A stretch of 64,000 bases of DNA from Bryoerythrophyllum caledonicum (GCA_963971425.1 OZ020523.1:23479105-23543104); one strand, 5' to 3'. Counted from the stretch's first letter, positions 23,401 to 35,469 are shown. Numbers and translations: made by a program. Notes: a model not told the origin generated them from the letters alone.

Positions 23401-24485
23401 GGCACCAGAGCCAGCGACAAGCTCGTCACCAAGCCAAGACAAGTTGTGCAGAGTATCAAGAGCGAGCGCCCGAAGTTAGAGTCCAGACTCAGATACGAAG
23501 CACCCTAACCTACGGGGCAGGCGAGAAGAAGCCCCAGACAGAGAACCAGAGCGGGAACCACACCAACCCCAACGGTCACCCGACGCCTACAGCAGGCTCA
23601 ATACAGTACGTATGTTATCTACCATTACTAACCAGTTCATGTTGCTCAGCCACGAATTGGCAACAAGTTAAGTTCATACTATCAAGTCATAGTTCTCTCC
23701 CACTCTACTCTCTGATTAGTAGTATTTCTTCTCATTGGGTTTATTATGCAAACCAATGGGCATGTGCACAAATCCTAATATCAAAATTGTTTACTTGGGG
23801 AGGTGACCTCTTTTATGGCACCTCTTATGTGTGTGTATGGATAATAGTCTCTAAAAGTCATAAACTCATCTCCTCCCAATTAGAACTCTTAGAAGTTAGG
23901 GGTCAAGGTGCTTGCTTGAATGACATCTACATTACTGCTCTATTCTCCTTCTTGATTACATTAACTTCACCAAGCCCTCAACGCATGTTGTGGGAAGAAG
24001 TTAAAATCAAGGTGATAAGGAGTAATACTATAGTGACCCTACACTTTACCGCTAGTGACACTATTGTGTTTGTTATTGACAAATTGGCTCAACTCCAAAC
24101 TATGGCTACCCCCTCTAAGAGATTGTTTATAGAGGCAGTTGAGGAAAATGCATGTACCGTAAATATACCTCCAAATGCATTAGCAGTTGCAAATACCTCC
24201 CAGAAAAAGGTGAAGGCAACAAGTTTGCCTCACACCGAATACTGGTTAGGGTTCAACACAATGAACACTCTTGCAAAGAAAAGTGGTAGCCCCAAAGTAC
24301 CATTGATTACCTTAGAAGAATTAGTGCAAAAAGGTTTAAGTCCTATAGAGGCAGCTGAAAATGTTGAAGCAATACCATCTTTTCCTTTCGTCCCTCAAGG
24401 GGAATGGCCCTCGAAAAGAATCGATGGGAAGTTGGGCAACCACTTCAATCTTACCCAACTTCCAAGTGAAGTTGAGGTAGATTAA
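20430..24485 (+). other. 1,351-codon open frame upstream of ORF1
   Basis: One frame stays open from ATG 20430 to TAA 24483, crossing the three 474-bp monomers and running in frame into ORF1. The product before residue about 1,225 is polar and rich in Lys, Arg, Gln, Asn and Thr and matches no domain I know. The strand is poor in G, which lowers stop frequency, and 474 being a multiple of three preserves the frame through the repeats, so openness alone does not prove translation. It could be an ORF0, an N-terminal extension of ORF1, or chance. The intron-like segments inside argue that the real transcript may be spliced differently. Confidence 0.35.
20601..22022 (+). repeat. Three 474-bp tandem monomers in the LINE 5' region
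   Basis: GATGTTGTGTTA-like starts occur at 20601, 21075 and 21549, so the period is exactly 474 bp (158 codons). Long stretches are nearly identical. Each monomer contains a 56-bp segment with a perfect donor (AAG|GTACGT), pyrimidine-rich 3' part and CAG acceptor: 20832-20887, 21306-21361 and 21780-21835. Tandem 5' monomers act as promoters in some animal L1 elements; a similar role here is inference. Confidence 0.8.
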
Positions 24486-25669
24486 GTTGGTTTTGCTTTA
24501 GATTACCAAGTTTCAATTCACTTTGAACTTGGTGATCAAACATGGGGAAAGGAGGCTGTATTAGAGAAAGTCAAAACAAGGCTAAAAAACATGGGGATTC
24601 CCTTGGGCACTCGGATTGGTGAACCAGTAGCAATATTTTGCTTTCACCAATCCGAAAAATGGAACGGGGTGGTGAAATTACACCTAGAAAACCCGGAGAA
24701 AGATGGAAAAGGGCTGCTAAATGGTTTGAGGCCCTTCATTCTGACCTTGAATGAAGGAATTCCACATCTAGGCAAAGTGTGAAAAACATACGATGCTTTG
24801 GCCTTTTCGCACCTCCTATCGGTCAAAATCTCCGGTCCCAACCTTGCCAATAGAGAGTCATGTGACCTACACAATGAGATTGTAAAGGATAGTTTTGCGA
24901 GAGGATATGATTTTGAAGTCACAGGGATAGAAAAGAAAATCATCTTTGAGTTTGCATGGGTCAAAACCCCCTCTCCCATGCAAGCGGCCAAGGTTAAGGA
25001 CTACAAAATCTCATTGCACAATGAGATCTTTGTACCAGCCTTTGCACCCCGGAAGATGGATGAGGATGAGATTGCAAAAAAGAATTGTCTAATTCTCATT
25101 GCAAAAAATCTCAACAAAACAAAAAGTGAAAAAGAGCTAGCGGATGGGATAAAATCCATACTAGGGGTGGAGAATGTGGTTGATACATTCTTCAAACTCG
25201 AACATGGTCGGCATGTAGGAACTTGCAACATTGAGTGTTTAAATGCCGCGGTATATAAAAAATACGTCAAACAAAGTAAACAACTCCACGGCAAGTACAT
25301 CATGTTTACCCCCCACCCCAAAAGTTTGGACGGGAGTACAAACCAAGTGTGGATGAATTGACAAGATTAGGGTTTTCGGATGTAAACGCTGTTGTAGCAA
25401 ATGCAGTAATTGCCATGGAAAATGGCCCAATCATAAACAATGGTGTCACCCTACAACAACTCCGAAGAAAAATGAAGACTATGAAAGGGGAAATCGTGGA
25501 AGAAGCTAGACAATACGCGGACCTAGTGCAAGCTAACACGGTAAAATCCCTTAGAGGGGAAATGTCAACCCTACGCTCTCAACTCATTGCTACCATCATG
25601 GCCGCTGAATCTCAAGCATCGGAGCGGGAGCAAAGAGCCATTGAGAACAAGATGGATATGTCAAACTAA
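24102..25669 (+). pseudogene. LINE ORF1, RRM-like and coiled-coil protein (broken)
   Basis: Start chosen at ATG 24102 (MATPSKRLFI). About 520 residues would be encoded. The frame is interrupted by TAA 24483 and TGA 24780, continues in the same frame to 25361, then shifts by one near 25330-25349 and ends at 25669. Around 25081-25320 a segment with CLILIAKNLN, a short helix, and a second strand (HVGTCNIECL) resembles an RNA-recognition fold. The C-terminal part (25440-25660) is heptad-like and charged, a probable coiled coil. This matches the general plan of LINE ORF1 proteins, which coat the element RNA and trimerise. Domain identity is by eye and should be treated as tentative. Confidence 0.65.
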
Positions 25670-25789
25670 TAGCGTCAAACAACGCTACAACTATAGTATA
25701 TATATACTAAAAAACATAGTAAAAAAACACTAAAAATATATATGAATACAAACAAAAGAAAATTAAAACATATTATAGTATACTTATAT

Positions 25790-25790
<1 letters not shown>

Positions 25791-25831
<41 letters not shown>

Positions 25832-25832
25832 C
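25791..25832 (+). repeat. (CAA)n microsatellite, about 13 units
   Basis: An uninterrupted CAA run between ORF1 and ORF2 of copy B. In the 2A frame it encodes poly-Gln; in the frame of the nearest upstream ATG (25742) it encodes poly-Thr. A length change here could have broken the ORF2 start. Confidence 0.9.
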
Positions 25833-25871
25833 TCTACACCCCTCCCTCTAAAAACCATAAACATTACTCAT

Positions 25872-25922
25872 TTGAAACTACTAATTATACTTTGTGGAGA
25901 CATAGAAACTAACCCCGGCCCA
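25872..25922 (+). other. 2A-like (StopGo) motif at the start of LINE ORF2
   Basis: The frame reads LKLLIILCGDIETNPGP. It matches the 2A consensus D-[VI]-E-x-N-P-G-P exactly, with the Gly before Asp and the Leu/Ile-rich stretch that precedes active 2A peptides. 2A causes ribosomes to skip the Gly-Pro bond, giving two proteins from one frame. The frame is open from 25779 but holds no ATG before the motif; the nearest ATG (25742) is in another frame, joined only if the CAA tract slipped. After the motif the frame continues (MPNVFLNH) to a TAA near 25953. The 2A position, N-terminal of the APE domain, is where animal and trypanosome non-LTR elements carry it. Confidence 0.8.
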
Positions 25923-27289
25923 ATGCCAAATGTCTTCCTCAACCACCCAAAAACACATAAAAGAGTATCCAAAATCTATTTCATTCCGAACACTATAAAA
26001 CTCCACCCTGAATACTAACATCTAGCATCCTCGTTTGCCCCACTTCTAAAAAATAACCACATACTCCACCATACTTATTCCACCCTCTACCCCAACATTT
26101 CCCATTACATACATCAAAAAAATGACCACCCACCCCCACATATCTTATTCGCCTTAATTACCACCCTCCACCCTTCAATAGATGAATGCAACAACATCAC
26201 CAACCAACACTCTACCAACACAAACCCTACACATTGGACAAATATATTATTAAACACCCTATCCTCCTTACACAATCCCCCTGAAAGACATATAGATATA
26301 CCCCACCCCTACACTAAATTTCTAGAAGAAAACCAACACCTTCTTGAACACAAAACTTCTTTACACAACGACCTGTATAACTTTATTCATAGCCAAACCT
26401 CACCCCCTTCTCCAGATGAACTACAACTAAAATTTCCTTATTTCCCGCACAAACTTATCCTTGAAGCCCTTAGATGCTTTGAACCTATTCATGACTACAC
26501 ACACCCACGCCAACACCCGCTTACATTTCCCCCCCACTCTACAACCACGAAAACATAGATAATAGAAACACATACATTACTACATGGAACGCCTCAACGT
26601 TAAACACTGCCCTACCATGCATCTACAACCTAATCACCCACACCAACACACCACCCGCCATCATTACCATACAAGAAACTAAAATAACCGCTACTAAATC
26701 CACAAAATACATACAAAAGTTATTCCCAAACTATAAAATTATTTTCAACAACACCCACTCCCTCACACGATGCATCCAACAACGAAGACCATATACACCG
26801 GCAAGAGGAGGTCTACTCATGCTCATACACCAATCATATGCTTTCCCCGGGAATATTACTAAAATCCCTACCCCGGCAAACATTTCACCATACACTATAA
26901 GAAACCCGTGTTTTTTGTTATGTCCTTAATCATGTCAGCGTGTTTTTTTGATGTCTTGGAGCTAGCCAGTAATGTCCCCGTGAACGTGAGGATGTCCACG
27001 CGTCAATAATGAACAGTGGAGGTGGGAGGGTCCCGAAACGCGCGTGCGAAATAGGAGACGCGATGATGTCTCCAACAACGCGCCCGTCTCCGAGGACGTC
27101 ATTGAGGACATCTTGGGTGACGCAAAACTGCCACGCTGGCAGCGAACAAGCGTTTCACCTGAGGTAAGAATGTCGAAGTTATTGTTGTGCAAGGTAGAAA
27201 GCAGCCCAACGTTAAAAAAAACAACGAAACGGGCAGCGGTCTGCAAGAGGAGGAAAAAAAAGGCACGAGCCTTATAAAACTAGAGTTTT

Positions 27290-27610
27290 TTTTTTAAAAA
27301 TAAAAAATATAAAGTATATAAAATTGAAGAATATTCTGATTATATTTATTAACTTTGATCCTCTGAAATTTTTTATTTGTCCACTTCGTATCAAAATGGT
27401 TTCCAAAATAAAATTTAATTTTAAATATTAAAAATACAAAATATTAATTAATATTATAATAATATTTTATAAAAAATGATTATTCTGTAATTAAAGCGGA
27501 CATATTAAATTCAGTACTGTATATTTAAATATTAAATAATATTTATTAATTAATATAATATTAAAATACCACTTTTCTACCAAAACCCGAATTATAAGGA
27601 ATTTAGGGTG
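27290..27610. other. AT-rich segment inside the CACTA element
   Basis: Rich in AATATT and TTAATTAATA runs. No coding signal. Confidence 0.5.
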
Positions 27611-28087
27611 ATTTTGTAAAGTCCTTGGTGGCTTACCCATGTGGACATATTATATATTTTGTAGTTTACAGCACTTCATCTACATGGCAAACACAATTCC
27701 ATGTCGGACAAGGTGACACGTCATTTTGTGTATAGGTCCACGTCACTTGAGACATCCAATTGAAGATGTCTCGAGTAACGTCTACATGTCTTTGAGGACA
27801 TCCCACAGAGACGTCTCTGAAAACATCAGCAGTGTTTGGCAAAACATTGACATGTCCTGGAAAACATCGACATGTCCAGGAAAACATCATCGTGTCTTGC
27901 AAAACATAGTAGGATGAATTTCGTCAAGTTCATTGGATGAATAGAGGCGGCGAGGGTTAGCTGCTCCAGCCATAGTTAGGTCATGAGGCGGCTAGGGTTA
28001 GCTGCTGCAGCCATAGTTAGGTCATGAGACCTTTAAGTAGAATTTGAGGTTGCACAAAGCTCACTTTGGCCTTCATTTCTCCAAGTA

Positions 28088-28283
28088 GTTAGAGTTTAGA
28101 ATGTAGAGGTTGGAGTTTTAGAGTGTAGACTGAGTTTACAAGTTAGAATGTTAGAGTTTAGAGTGTAGAGGTTAGAGTTTTGAGTGTAGAGGTGAGAGTT
28201 TAGAGTGTAGAGGTTAGAGTTTTGAGTGTAGAGGTTAGAGTTTTGAGTGTAGAGGTTAGAGTTTAGAGTGTAGAGGTTAGAGG
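28088..28283 (+). repeat. 21-bp minisatellite in the CACTA element
   Basis: About nine imperfect units of GTTAGAGTTTAGAGTGTAGAG, with T/A variants (TTTTGAGTG). It lies inside the transposon and codes for nothing recognisable. Confidence 0.85.
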
Positions 28284-28507
28284 TGCAGTGTTGGACATGC
28301 AATGTGCTGTGAGCGACATATAGACGTGACCATGTTGTAGAAGACGTATGCCGCAGCACTTAGGAAACGCAGGGACGTCTTTTGAAACATCCCCGTGTCT
28401 ATGGAGACATATTTTAAATTGCGTGTATATCATATTACCACATTTGCAAGTAGGCCACTAAGCATGAATTTGGATGAATGTACATGTTACATGTAAGATG
28501 AGGTATT

Positions 28508-28578
28508 CATGTCTTGTACTCATGTCTTGTACAACATACTCATGTCTTGTACAACGTATTCATGTCTTGTACAACATC
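28508..28578 (+). repeat. Short tandem repeat TCATGTCTTGTACAACAT
   Basis: Three to four units of about 21 bp, the first shortened. It is inside the CACTA element. Confidence 0.75.
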
Positions 28579-28924
28579 TCTTGATGTCCCTCAAAACACC
28601 ATCACATACACAGCGTCAACAATACCATGCATCAGGGGATGTCACGTCAGACACGCATAAGTTCTTTGAGACGTCTGCAATGACACCCTCAGTGCCGACG
28701 ACCATGGGTCGGCAATGTATTGGAGGACGCGATCATGTCTATCGCCACGTCCTCTAGGGCATGGCGATGTTCAACGAAATCAGCATCAAAATCCAGGTAG
28801 CGTTGGCGTAGACGTCGAGCAGGACATCTCCACGTCAACTCGGGACGTCTTAAAAAACACAGCCATGTTACCAATGACGTCCCCGCAAACACGAATCTGA
28901 AAAAAAAACCACGCAAATATCTGC

Positions 28925-29011
28925 TGACGTGGCATGCCACGTCACTCTTTCCCGGGTCCACATCAGAGGCCACGTGGGTCCACGTCACATGCCACGTCAT
29001 ATGCCACGTCA
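28925..29011. repeat. Perfect 20-bp palindrome and ACGT-core cluster
   Basis: TGACGTGGCATGCCACGTCA (28925-28944) is its own reverse complement. It is followed within 70 bp by further CCACGTG, CCACGTCA and CACGTCACC motifs. ACGT cores of this kind are bound by plant bZIP factors (G-box/ABRE types). In a CACTA element they may equally be transposase-binding subterminal repeats. Confidence 0.7.
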
Positions 29012-32000
29012 CCAATGGAGAGGATGAATTTCCTGGCCATGTGGCACTGCCCGTCATCCTGCCGCTTAGGTCACAGGTGTCGTCTACGTGGCGCCCAGTT
29101 GGCACCATTTCCAACCTCCCAAAATCTCCAAAAATCGTCCCTGTCGCAAGGATGTCCTCGCGTTTTTGGTGATGTCCCCACGCGTTACAGCGTGTTACAC
29201 GCGTTGGTACGTCAGAGGGATGTAAATTCGGATGTCTACATGTCTCCTGGGACATGATTCAGGACGTGACAAAAAACACGGGTTTCTTATAGTGATATCT
29301 TCAAATCATTGAAATAACTAATCGACCCCTCCAACCATGGCTCATCCTTCACCTATATATGCCTTCACACACAAAAGACTCTAGGCTTATTTCGATAATC
29401 CAAAATTCCATCACATCACAAGTAAACACACACACTAACCACACAATAATACTCTGCGGAGACTTTAACCGGGATATTGCCCTTATTGGACGACGAAACG
29501 GAGTGATCCTTACCCCACCACTTGACATAGACTATCAATGGCAAAGGTACACGAACGATCTAGATTTACATCTAATCCCAACAGATACACAATACTCTCG
29601 TCAAGGTGGACTTAATTACGCACACACTAGCCTAATTGATGGATTCTACATTAAAACACCTAACCATACTCAATATACATCCATTACCAATACCACAACC
29701 AACTTAAACTCCGACCACTTCCCAATCCAACTCAATATACCTCACAACACCCTTATAAGCAGACCTCCCACTACCATCAACTCAAATAACATTAAAATAC
29801 TAAACCCCATTCCAAAAGAAAACCTTGCTAACTTTAACACAATATTCTTTGAAAAAAACTCACTACTAATAGACTCCCTTACCGATACTCTTTCTAACCA
29901 TCGACACCTCACACAAATACAATGGCAGGAAGCTTGTACAACTCTTGACCAAATCATTAATGAAATCTCTAGTACACTAGAAAAGACTTGCAAAGCACCT
30001 CCACTCCCACAACTCACACCTAGAACCTCGAAACAAGGGGGATATCTCCCAAGAAAGCTAGCAAAAAAGTGGAAACATCTTGTCACATACCACACGATTC
30101 GTAAAACAATTCATATCGCTAAAACTAACCAAAATTGGCGAACCCACCCTATACTCTCCGAACTACAAAACCTCCGCCACCCTGAAATCCCACAAATACC
30201 ACTACCCAACATCCATCACGAAGATTGGTTAATAGACATTGCAAGCATTGCAAAAAACGCCAATAAAGAAGCTCGGAAAATTACCACAAAATATGCAAGA
30301 GAATGTGTCAAAAAAGCCATTTCTAAGTACCGACAACTATACGAAACTAGCCCAAAAAAGATCCATAGAAAAGTCTTTAAAAATAACACAAACCTGCCAC
30401 TAGACTGCATTACAGACCAAAACAACAACATTCTAACCAACCCAGATGACATCGCAAATGAAATACATTTCCAACAATCCAGAAACAATAGTCCAACCAC
30501 CCCCCCATGCCACTTCCAACCACAACATATACCAACATGCACGTGCGGTGTTAGGCAATACCCGTGGCATGACTTGGACGGACTTACTATTGATAAAAGA
30601 GGCGTTCCAACAACACCTCTCCACACATATTATAACAGAGACACATACAACATGTGCCTAAAAAATTTAGGAACCAACAAGGCCCCCGGCCCGGACCTTA
30701 TACCTAACTCAATCCTAAAAAACATGCCCCCAAGATTCCACGATCTCCTATCACTATTCTTCCTCCACTCCTATAAACAAAAATCCATCCCCACATCTTG
30801 GAAAACAAGTCTAACAATCTTATTATACAGAAAAGGAAACCCATCCATGCTACCTAACCACCGACCTATTGCCTTAGCTAACACCATTTATAAACTATAT
30901 ACTAGCACACTAACATCAATATTATCGGCTTACGAGGAAACACACCAAATATTACATGAAAGCCAAGAGGGGTTTAGAGCCGAGAGGAGTACCACACGGC
31001 AACTTCAAACCCTCATTGTTGCACTCGAAGATGCAAAATTCACTAATAAAGACATTTACATACTCTACATCGACTTTAAAAACGCATTTGGTTCCATTGA
31101 CCATCCTCGATTACTAGCCATAATGAGCGACCTTAGGTACCCGGAAGACGCAGTCACACTGGTTGGTAATATATACTCCCAATCTACCACTACATACACC
31201 GGAGAATTCTTCGGTAAAACACGCCCTATCCCCATCCAACGGGGTACCATCCAAGGCGATACACTGAGCCCATACCTCTTTATTATCTTTCTAGAACCTT
31301 TATTGAGATGGCTCCAAAGAGGTAATAATGGCTACACATTTGGCACCTCAAAAATTACCGTAAACTCGGCCGCATATGCCGACGATCTAGCAGCCATCTC
31401 CGGTCACCTTAAATCACTCCAAATTCAATTAGTCAAAATAGACAAATTTTGTCTTTGGACTGGGATGGAACTTGGGGTCCAGAAATGTGCCGTAACTGGT
31501 TGCCCAAACAAATCCAAAATAAATCCGACCGCCTTCAAAGCCCTCATTCAAGCCACCAATATCCAATATCGTAGCCAACCAATTCCGGTTCTTAACCAAA
31601 ACCAACCCTACATATACCTTGGATTAAATCTAGTCCCATCGTTAAAATGGAAAACTCAAATCCACGCTACTACTACAAAACTTATTAAACAATGCAAGGA
31701 ACTTACATTATGTCCGGCTACATTACAACAAAAAATAAAAATGATTGATACAGTCATACGCCCGGGTATCTCATATAGTTTCTATGCGGTCCCTTATTCC
31801 ATGCCCGCCATAAACAAACTGGATAAGAAAATCATAGCCCTACAAAAGAAAGTATGCGGACTTCCTAATTGTACTCCCAATGTCATAACACAACTCCCTC
31901 ACGAACTATTTGGATTAGAAGTTTTTTCCCTCAAAAATGCCTATCTACGGTGCATTGGAGAACAACTCCAGAATGCACTTAACGACAGAGGACGACTAGG

Positions 32001-35000
32001 ACTAATCTAAAGTGGACTCCTTCGGCACATCCTTGCCATCTATGGAGGAGCACAATACCTCCAAAGACTTAAAAGATCTGATTGCCTTCGGTCCCCTATT
32101 ACCCGCACATTTTTTTTTACTAAAAACAGAAGGCCAAACATTTCTAAAAAGCACGCTAGAAGATTTCCTACTAGGCCCCGCGCCACTCGAACAAAACTGG
32201 ACAAATGAAATACATAACCTCCCAAGACTTAACCGACAATTATCCGACAAACTCTTACAAAAACTTATTTCTGCAAACATTACCGATATAAAACAAATTA
32301 CACTACCAAATGGTACACACCTTATGGACGACAAGAGCTACAAAACATTCTACGGCACCCCCCATAAATTAATAAAAAGTGCACTAAATATTGCTAAACA
32401 ACTTTTTTGTCATCCCCCATGTCTCCCTATATGCCCCAACCCTTGCACCACTCACGCCACACCATACACACTTAAAGACTCATACATCATTGATCACAAC
32501 GACACCCACCACAACATCAACCCCCCACTAATCCCCCCAAACCCGCCACATTCACGACCATATACCCCTCCACCACATATATTAAAAAATCCTTCCATAC
32601 ACCCAATAAATAACATAACCGCGCACAAACATAGAAAGTACATTGACTCTCACAACATAAACAAACAATATACGTCATACCTATGCCATTGGACCCACAA
32701 CAACACCACCTACGCCAAATGGCTCCCACAAAGAAATCTTTTCCCTTGGCACAACCCAAATACTTCCCTACATAACACTGAAATCCTCACACAATACTAC
32801 CTCAGAACTCAAAACAATTATTACCTAAATATCACACAATTACACCACCCTCAAGCACAACCTCGAGATAGAAGATTTATCACACCACCTATTATTATAC
32901 CCCTCCTTAACATCTTTACAACCGAATGCAACCCCGAAATTGACATCCTCGCACAAACAAATACAATCAAAATACAACAAGATAATGCCGACATATACAA
33001 AGATAATGGGAGACATCTAATAACCATACCACTCGCTAAACTACAATGGTTGTGGAACCAATATCACGACGCACTACGAACCCCCATTATCATTGAACCA
33101 ATACCCCAATCATTTGAAACCGAAATTGTTTGGCTATACCAAAGATATAACTACCGAATACCCAAAAATGACCCCCTTAAAAATGCACACTATACATTAC
33201 CCAACCCTATCTTAGACTACCTTATTACATCTCTGAATATAACACATTCATACTTCTCATCCCCCGTTACATGCTCCACAAAAATCTCAAAATTCTACTC
33301 TCCATTCGAACGGGATCAGATTTTTGGATCTCTTGGAAAAGCTTTTGATTAAAGGTGGAGCGGAATAGGCCTTGCACACCCTCACAACAAAGAAGAAACC
33401 CAACAAGCAATACATTGGGCACGCCTAGCGGCAAACAATGACCCTGACCGCAACATCACCATTATTATCACTCCCGACACTCATTGGTACCACAACTCTA
33501 ATCCACACTCAGGCCCATTCCCGGACTCACACATCATAGTACTATTTGAAGCTGACACTATGACTTACAAAGAACCCACTATACCGCCGCATATACAAAC
33601 ATCCCGCCTCGAACCAGCAACCCTACGTATCCTATGTATACATCACCAAACTCAAGAAATTGGTACTCTAGAAAACCTCACTCATCTCACTCTGATAGCA
33701 AAAAATCTAAACATTAACAAAGTATACACCGCAACCGCCTCTCCCACACCCATTCTAACTCGTGTAAACCGCAACAAAAAATGGTCTAAAACCCCCCACA
33801 CAAACATCTCCGCAGCACCAATTACCGAACTAAGCCTCCCCCTCCCCTACTACCAAATTAATACAGACCTTAAATTTGACCCCAACTTTAGTTACTACAC
33901 TGACGGCTCCTTTAAAGAACCAACGGAAATAAGCCCGGGACACTGGCACCGAGAAAAAGCCGGTTATGAGATTTACAATTCAACCAAACAAATTAAATCA
34001 GGAAAAAGACTACATGGACTCCAAAATATTCTAAGAGCCGAAATGATGGCTACACATAAAACCCTTAAAATAATCACAACCAAATACCCAAACGAACCGG
34101 CTCACATTTTTACAGATTGTGTAAATGTACTATACCTCCTTAATATACACATTAAACACCCTACTTTACACAACAGCCATCCGGACAAAACTATCCTTAC
34201 ATCTATGGTTGAAATGCTCCAAAACCGTACACAGATTACTACACTCCACAAAGTCCGAGCCCATGCTAATATCGACGGTAATGAACAAGCCGACAAACTC
34301 GCAAAGGAAGGAAGAGAAAAATCCCACAAGAATGCCGAACACCCGTACAAACACGCCCATGCCACCCCATATTACTTTCATAGATATGAATGGCCCTCCA
34401 TGGGAGAAACTCCCGATAAAGGCCCCATACGATTCTTAGACAAATACCTTAAAAAACATGATCTTATAAATAACCTAGAAAAACTTACAGAAAACTTCCC
34501 CAATATTGATAAATGGACTGGCAACCCAAACATTCACAACGCACTGTCCAATAATTTTTGGAAAAATCCCTTTATAACGGACCCACAAATCACATGCCTA
34601 ATTAAATTCCGCACGGGACAATACATGGGTAATGCCCGCAAACAACTCTTTTTCGGAGTAGATAGATTTCCTACAATTACATGTCCAATTTGCAACTCCA
34701 CGGACCCAGACACATGGCTACATGTCTTACTCAAATGCCAAAACCCCCATATACACTCACTAATTGTCAAAAGACATAACAAAGCCGTATGGGCTATTCG
34801 CAAACTACTTATATCATCAACCAAATCCCGGTGTTTCATTCTTATGAATGCCGGAACCTTTAATGACAACCCACAAGAAAATACGGTCCCTCCTTGGCTG
34901 TTACCCTGCACCTGTCATACTCAAAGATGCCACTGCAGTGCAAGATTCAAACCGGACCTATTATGTGTTAGAGGACTTTCATACAAAGACCCCCCACCAC

Positions 35001-35469
35001 ACCACATAGAGCCTAGTCTTACCATCCAATTTATTGAATTCACATATTGCAATGATAGATTCTCTCCAGACACCATTTCAAATAAAACAAACAAATACCA
35101 ACCACTACTTGACGATATTCATGCACTAGGATGGAAAGTAGACCCCATTATTGTCATCCGCGGGTGCTAGAGCCACCACCTACATCCCCTCAATGACAAC
35201 CCTTGAAGAAACCTTTAAAATCCCCATCACTTCAATCAAAACCACCTTTTCAAATATTAACACTATTGCAATCCAACATGCTATGTCGATACTCCTACAT
35301 AAACGTAAACTTGAAAACAAACAACCCCTTCCGGACGCCTTAAACCCCCCTCCATAGATCTACAATTTCATTTTTTGCACTTCACCGTACTTGCCCTCCC
35401 TCTTTTAAGACTCTCTGGAACCTTGGGTCCTTTGGTATCGGTTACTTGTTACTGGGTACATAGTGTCCA

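Larger units (their letters stand above)
26893..29294. mobile_element. Non-autonomous CACTA transposon nested in the LINE
   Basis: The element is 2,402 bp. Its ends are perfect 26-bp inverted repeats beginning CACTATAAGAAACCCGTGTT (26893-26918 and 29269-29294), and the inversion continues imperfectly for about 20 bp more. The 3-bp duplication ATA flanks it (26890-26892, 29295-29297). CACTA ends with a 3-bp duplication define the CMC/En-Spm superfamily. The subterminal regions are full of GATGTCC/GACGTC-type motifs, as expected for transposase binding. No transposase domain is recognisable inside, so it depends on a partner element. It interrupts the APE domain of the LINE and therefore inserted after it. 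Confidence 0.95.
25779..35357 (+). pseudogene. LINE ORF2 polyprotein (broken)
   Basis: Domains in order: 2A-like motif; APE endonuclease (ITTWNAST near 26567, IQET near 26668, then beyond the CACTA insert GDFN near 29460 and SDHFPI near 29711); reverse transcriptase about 30650-31500 (LYIDFKNAFG, GTIQGDTLSPYLF, AYADD near 31380); chromodomain-like stretch 32626-32810; unnamed domain 33260-33560; RNase H with YTDGS (33896), RAEM, FTDC and GNEQAD; CCHC knuckle CPIC-x9-H-x4-C (34681-34738); restriction-like nuclease with KPD (34947), FIEFTY (35029) and K-x2-KY (35086-35100). Damage: TAA near 25953, a shift near the C-run at 26530, TAA 32008, a shift in the T-run near 32110, TAA 33350 and a shift near 35155. 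The frame on both sides of the CACTA insertion is the same once 2,405 bp are removed. Confidence 0.85.

Noticed and set aside
27044-27277. Open frame inside the CACTA element as a transposase piece
   Set aside because: Short, Arg/Lys-rich, with no transposase motif; it overlaps subterminal repeats.
28088-28283. Tandem repeats as a CRISPR array
   Set aside because: The units are contiguous with no unique spacers and lie in a eukaryotic transposon.
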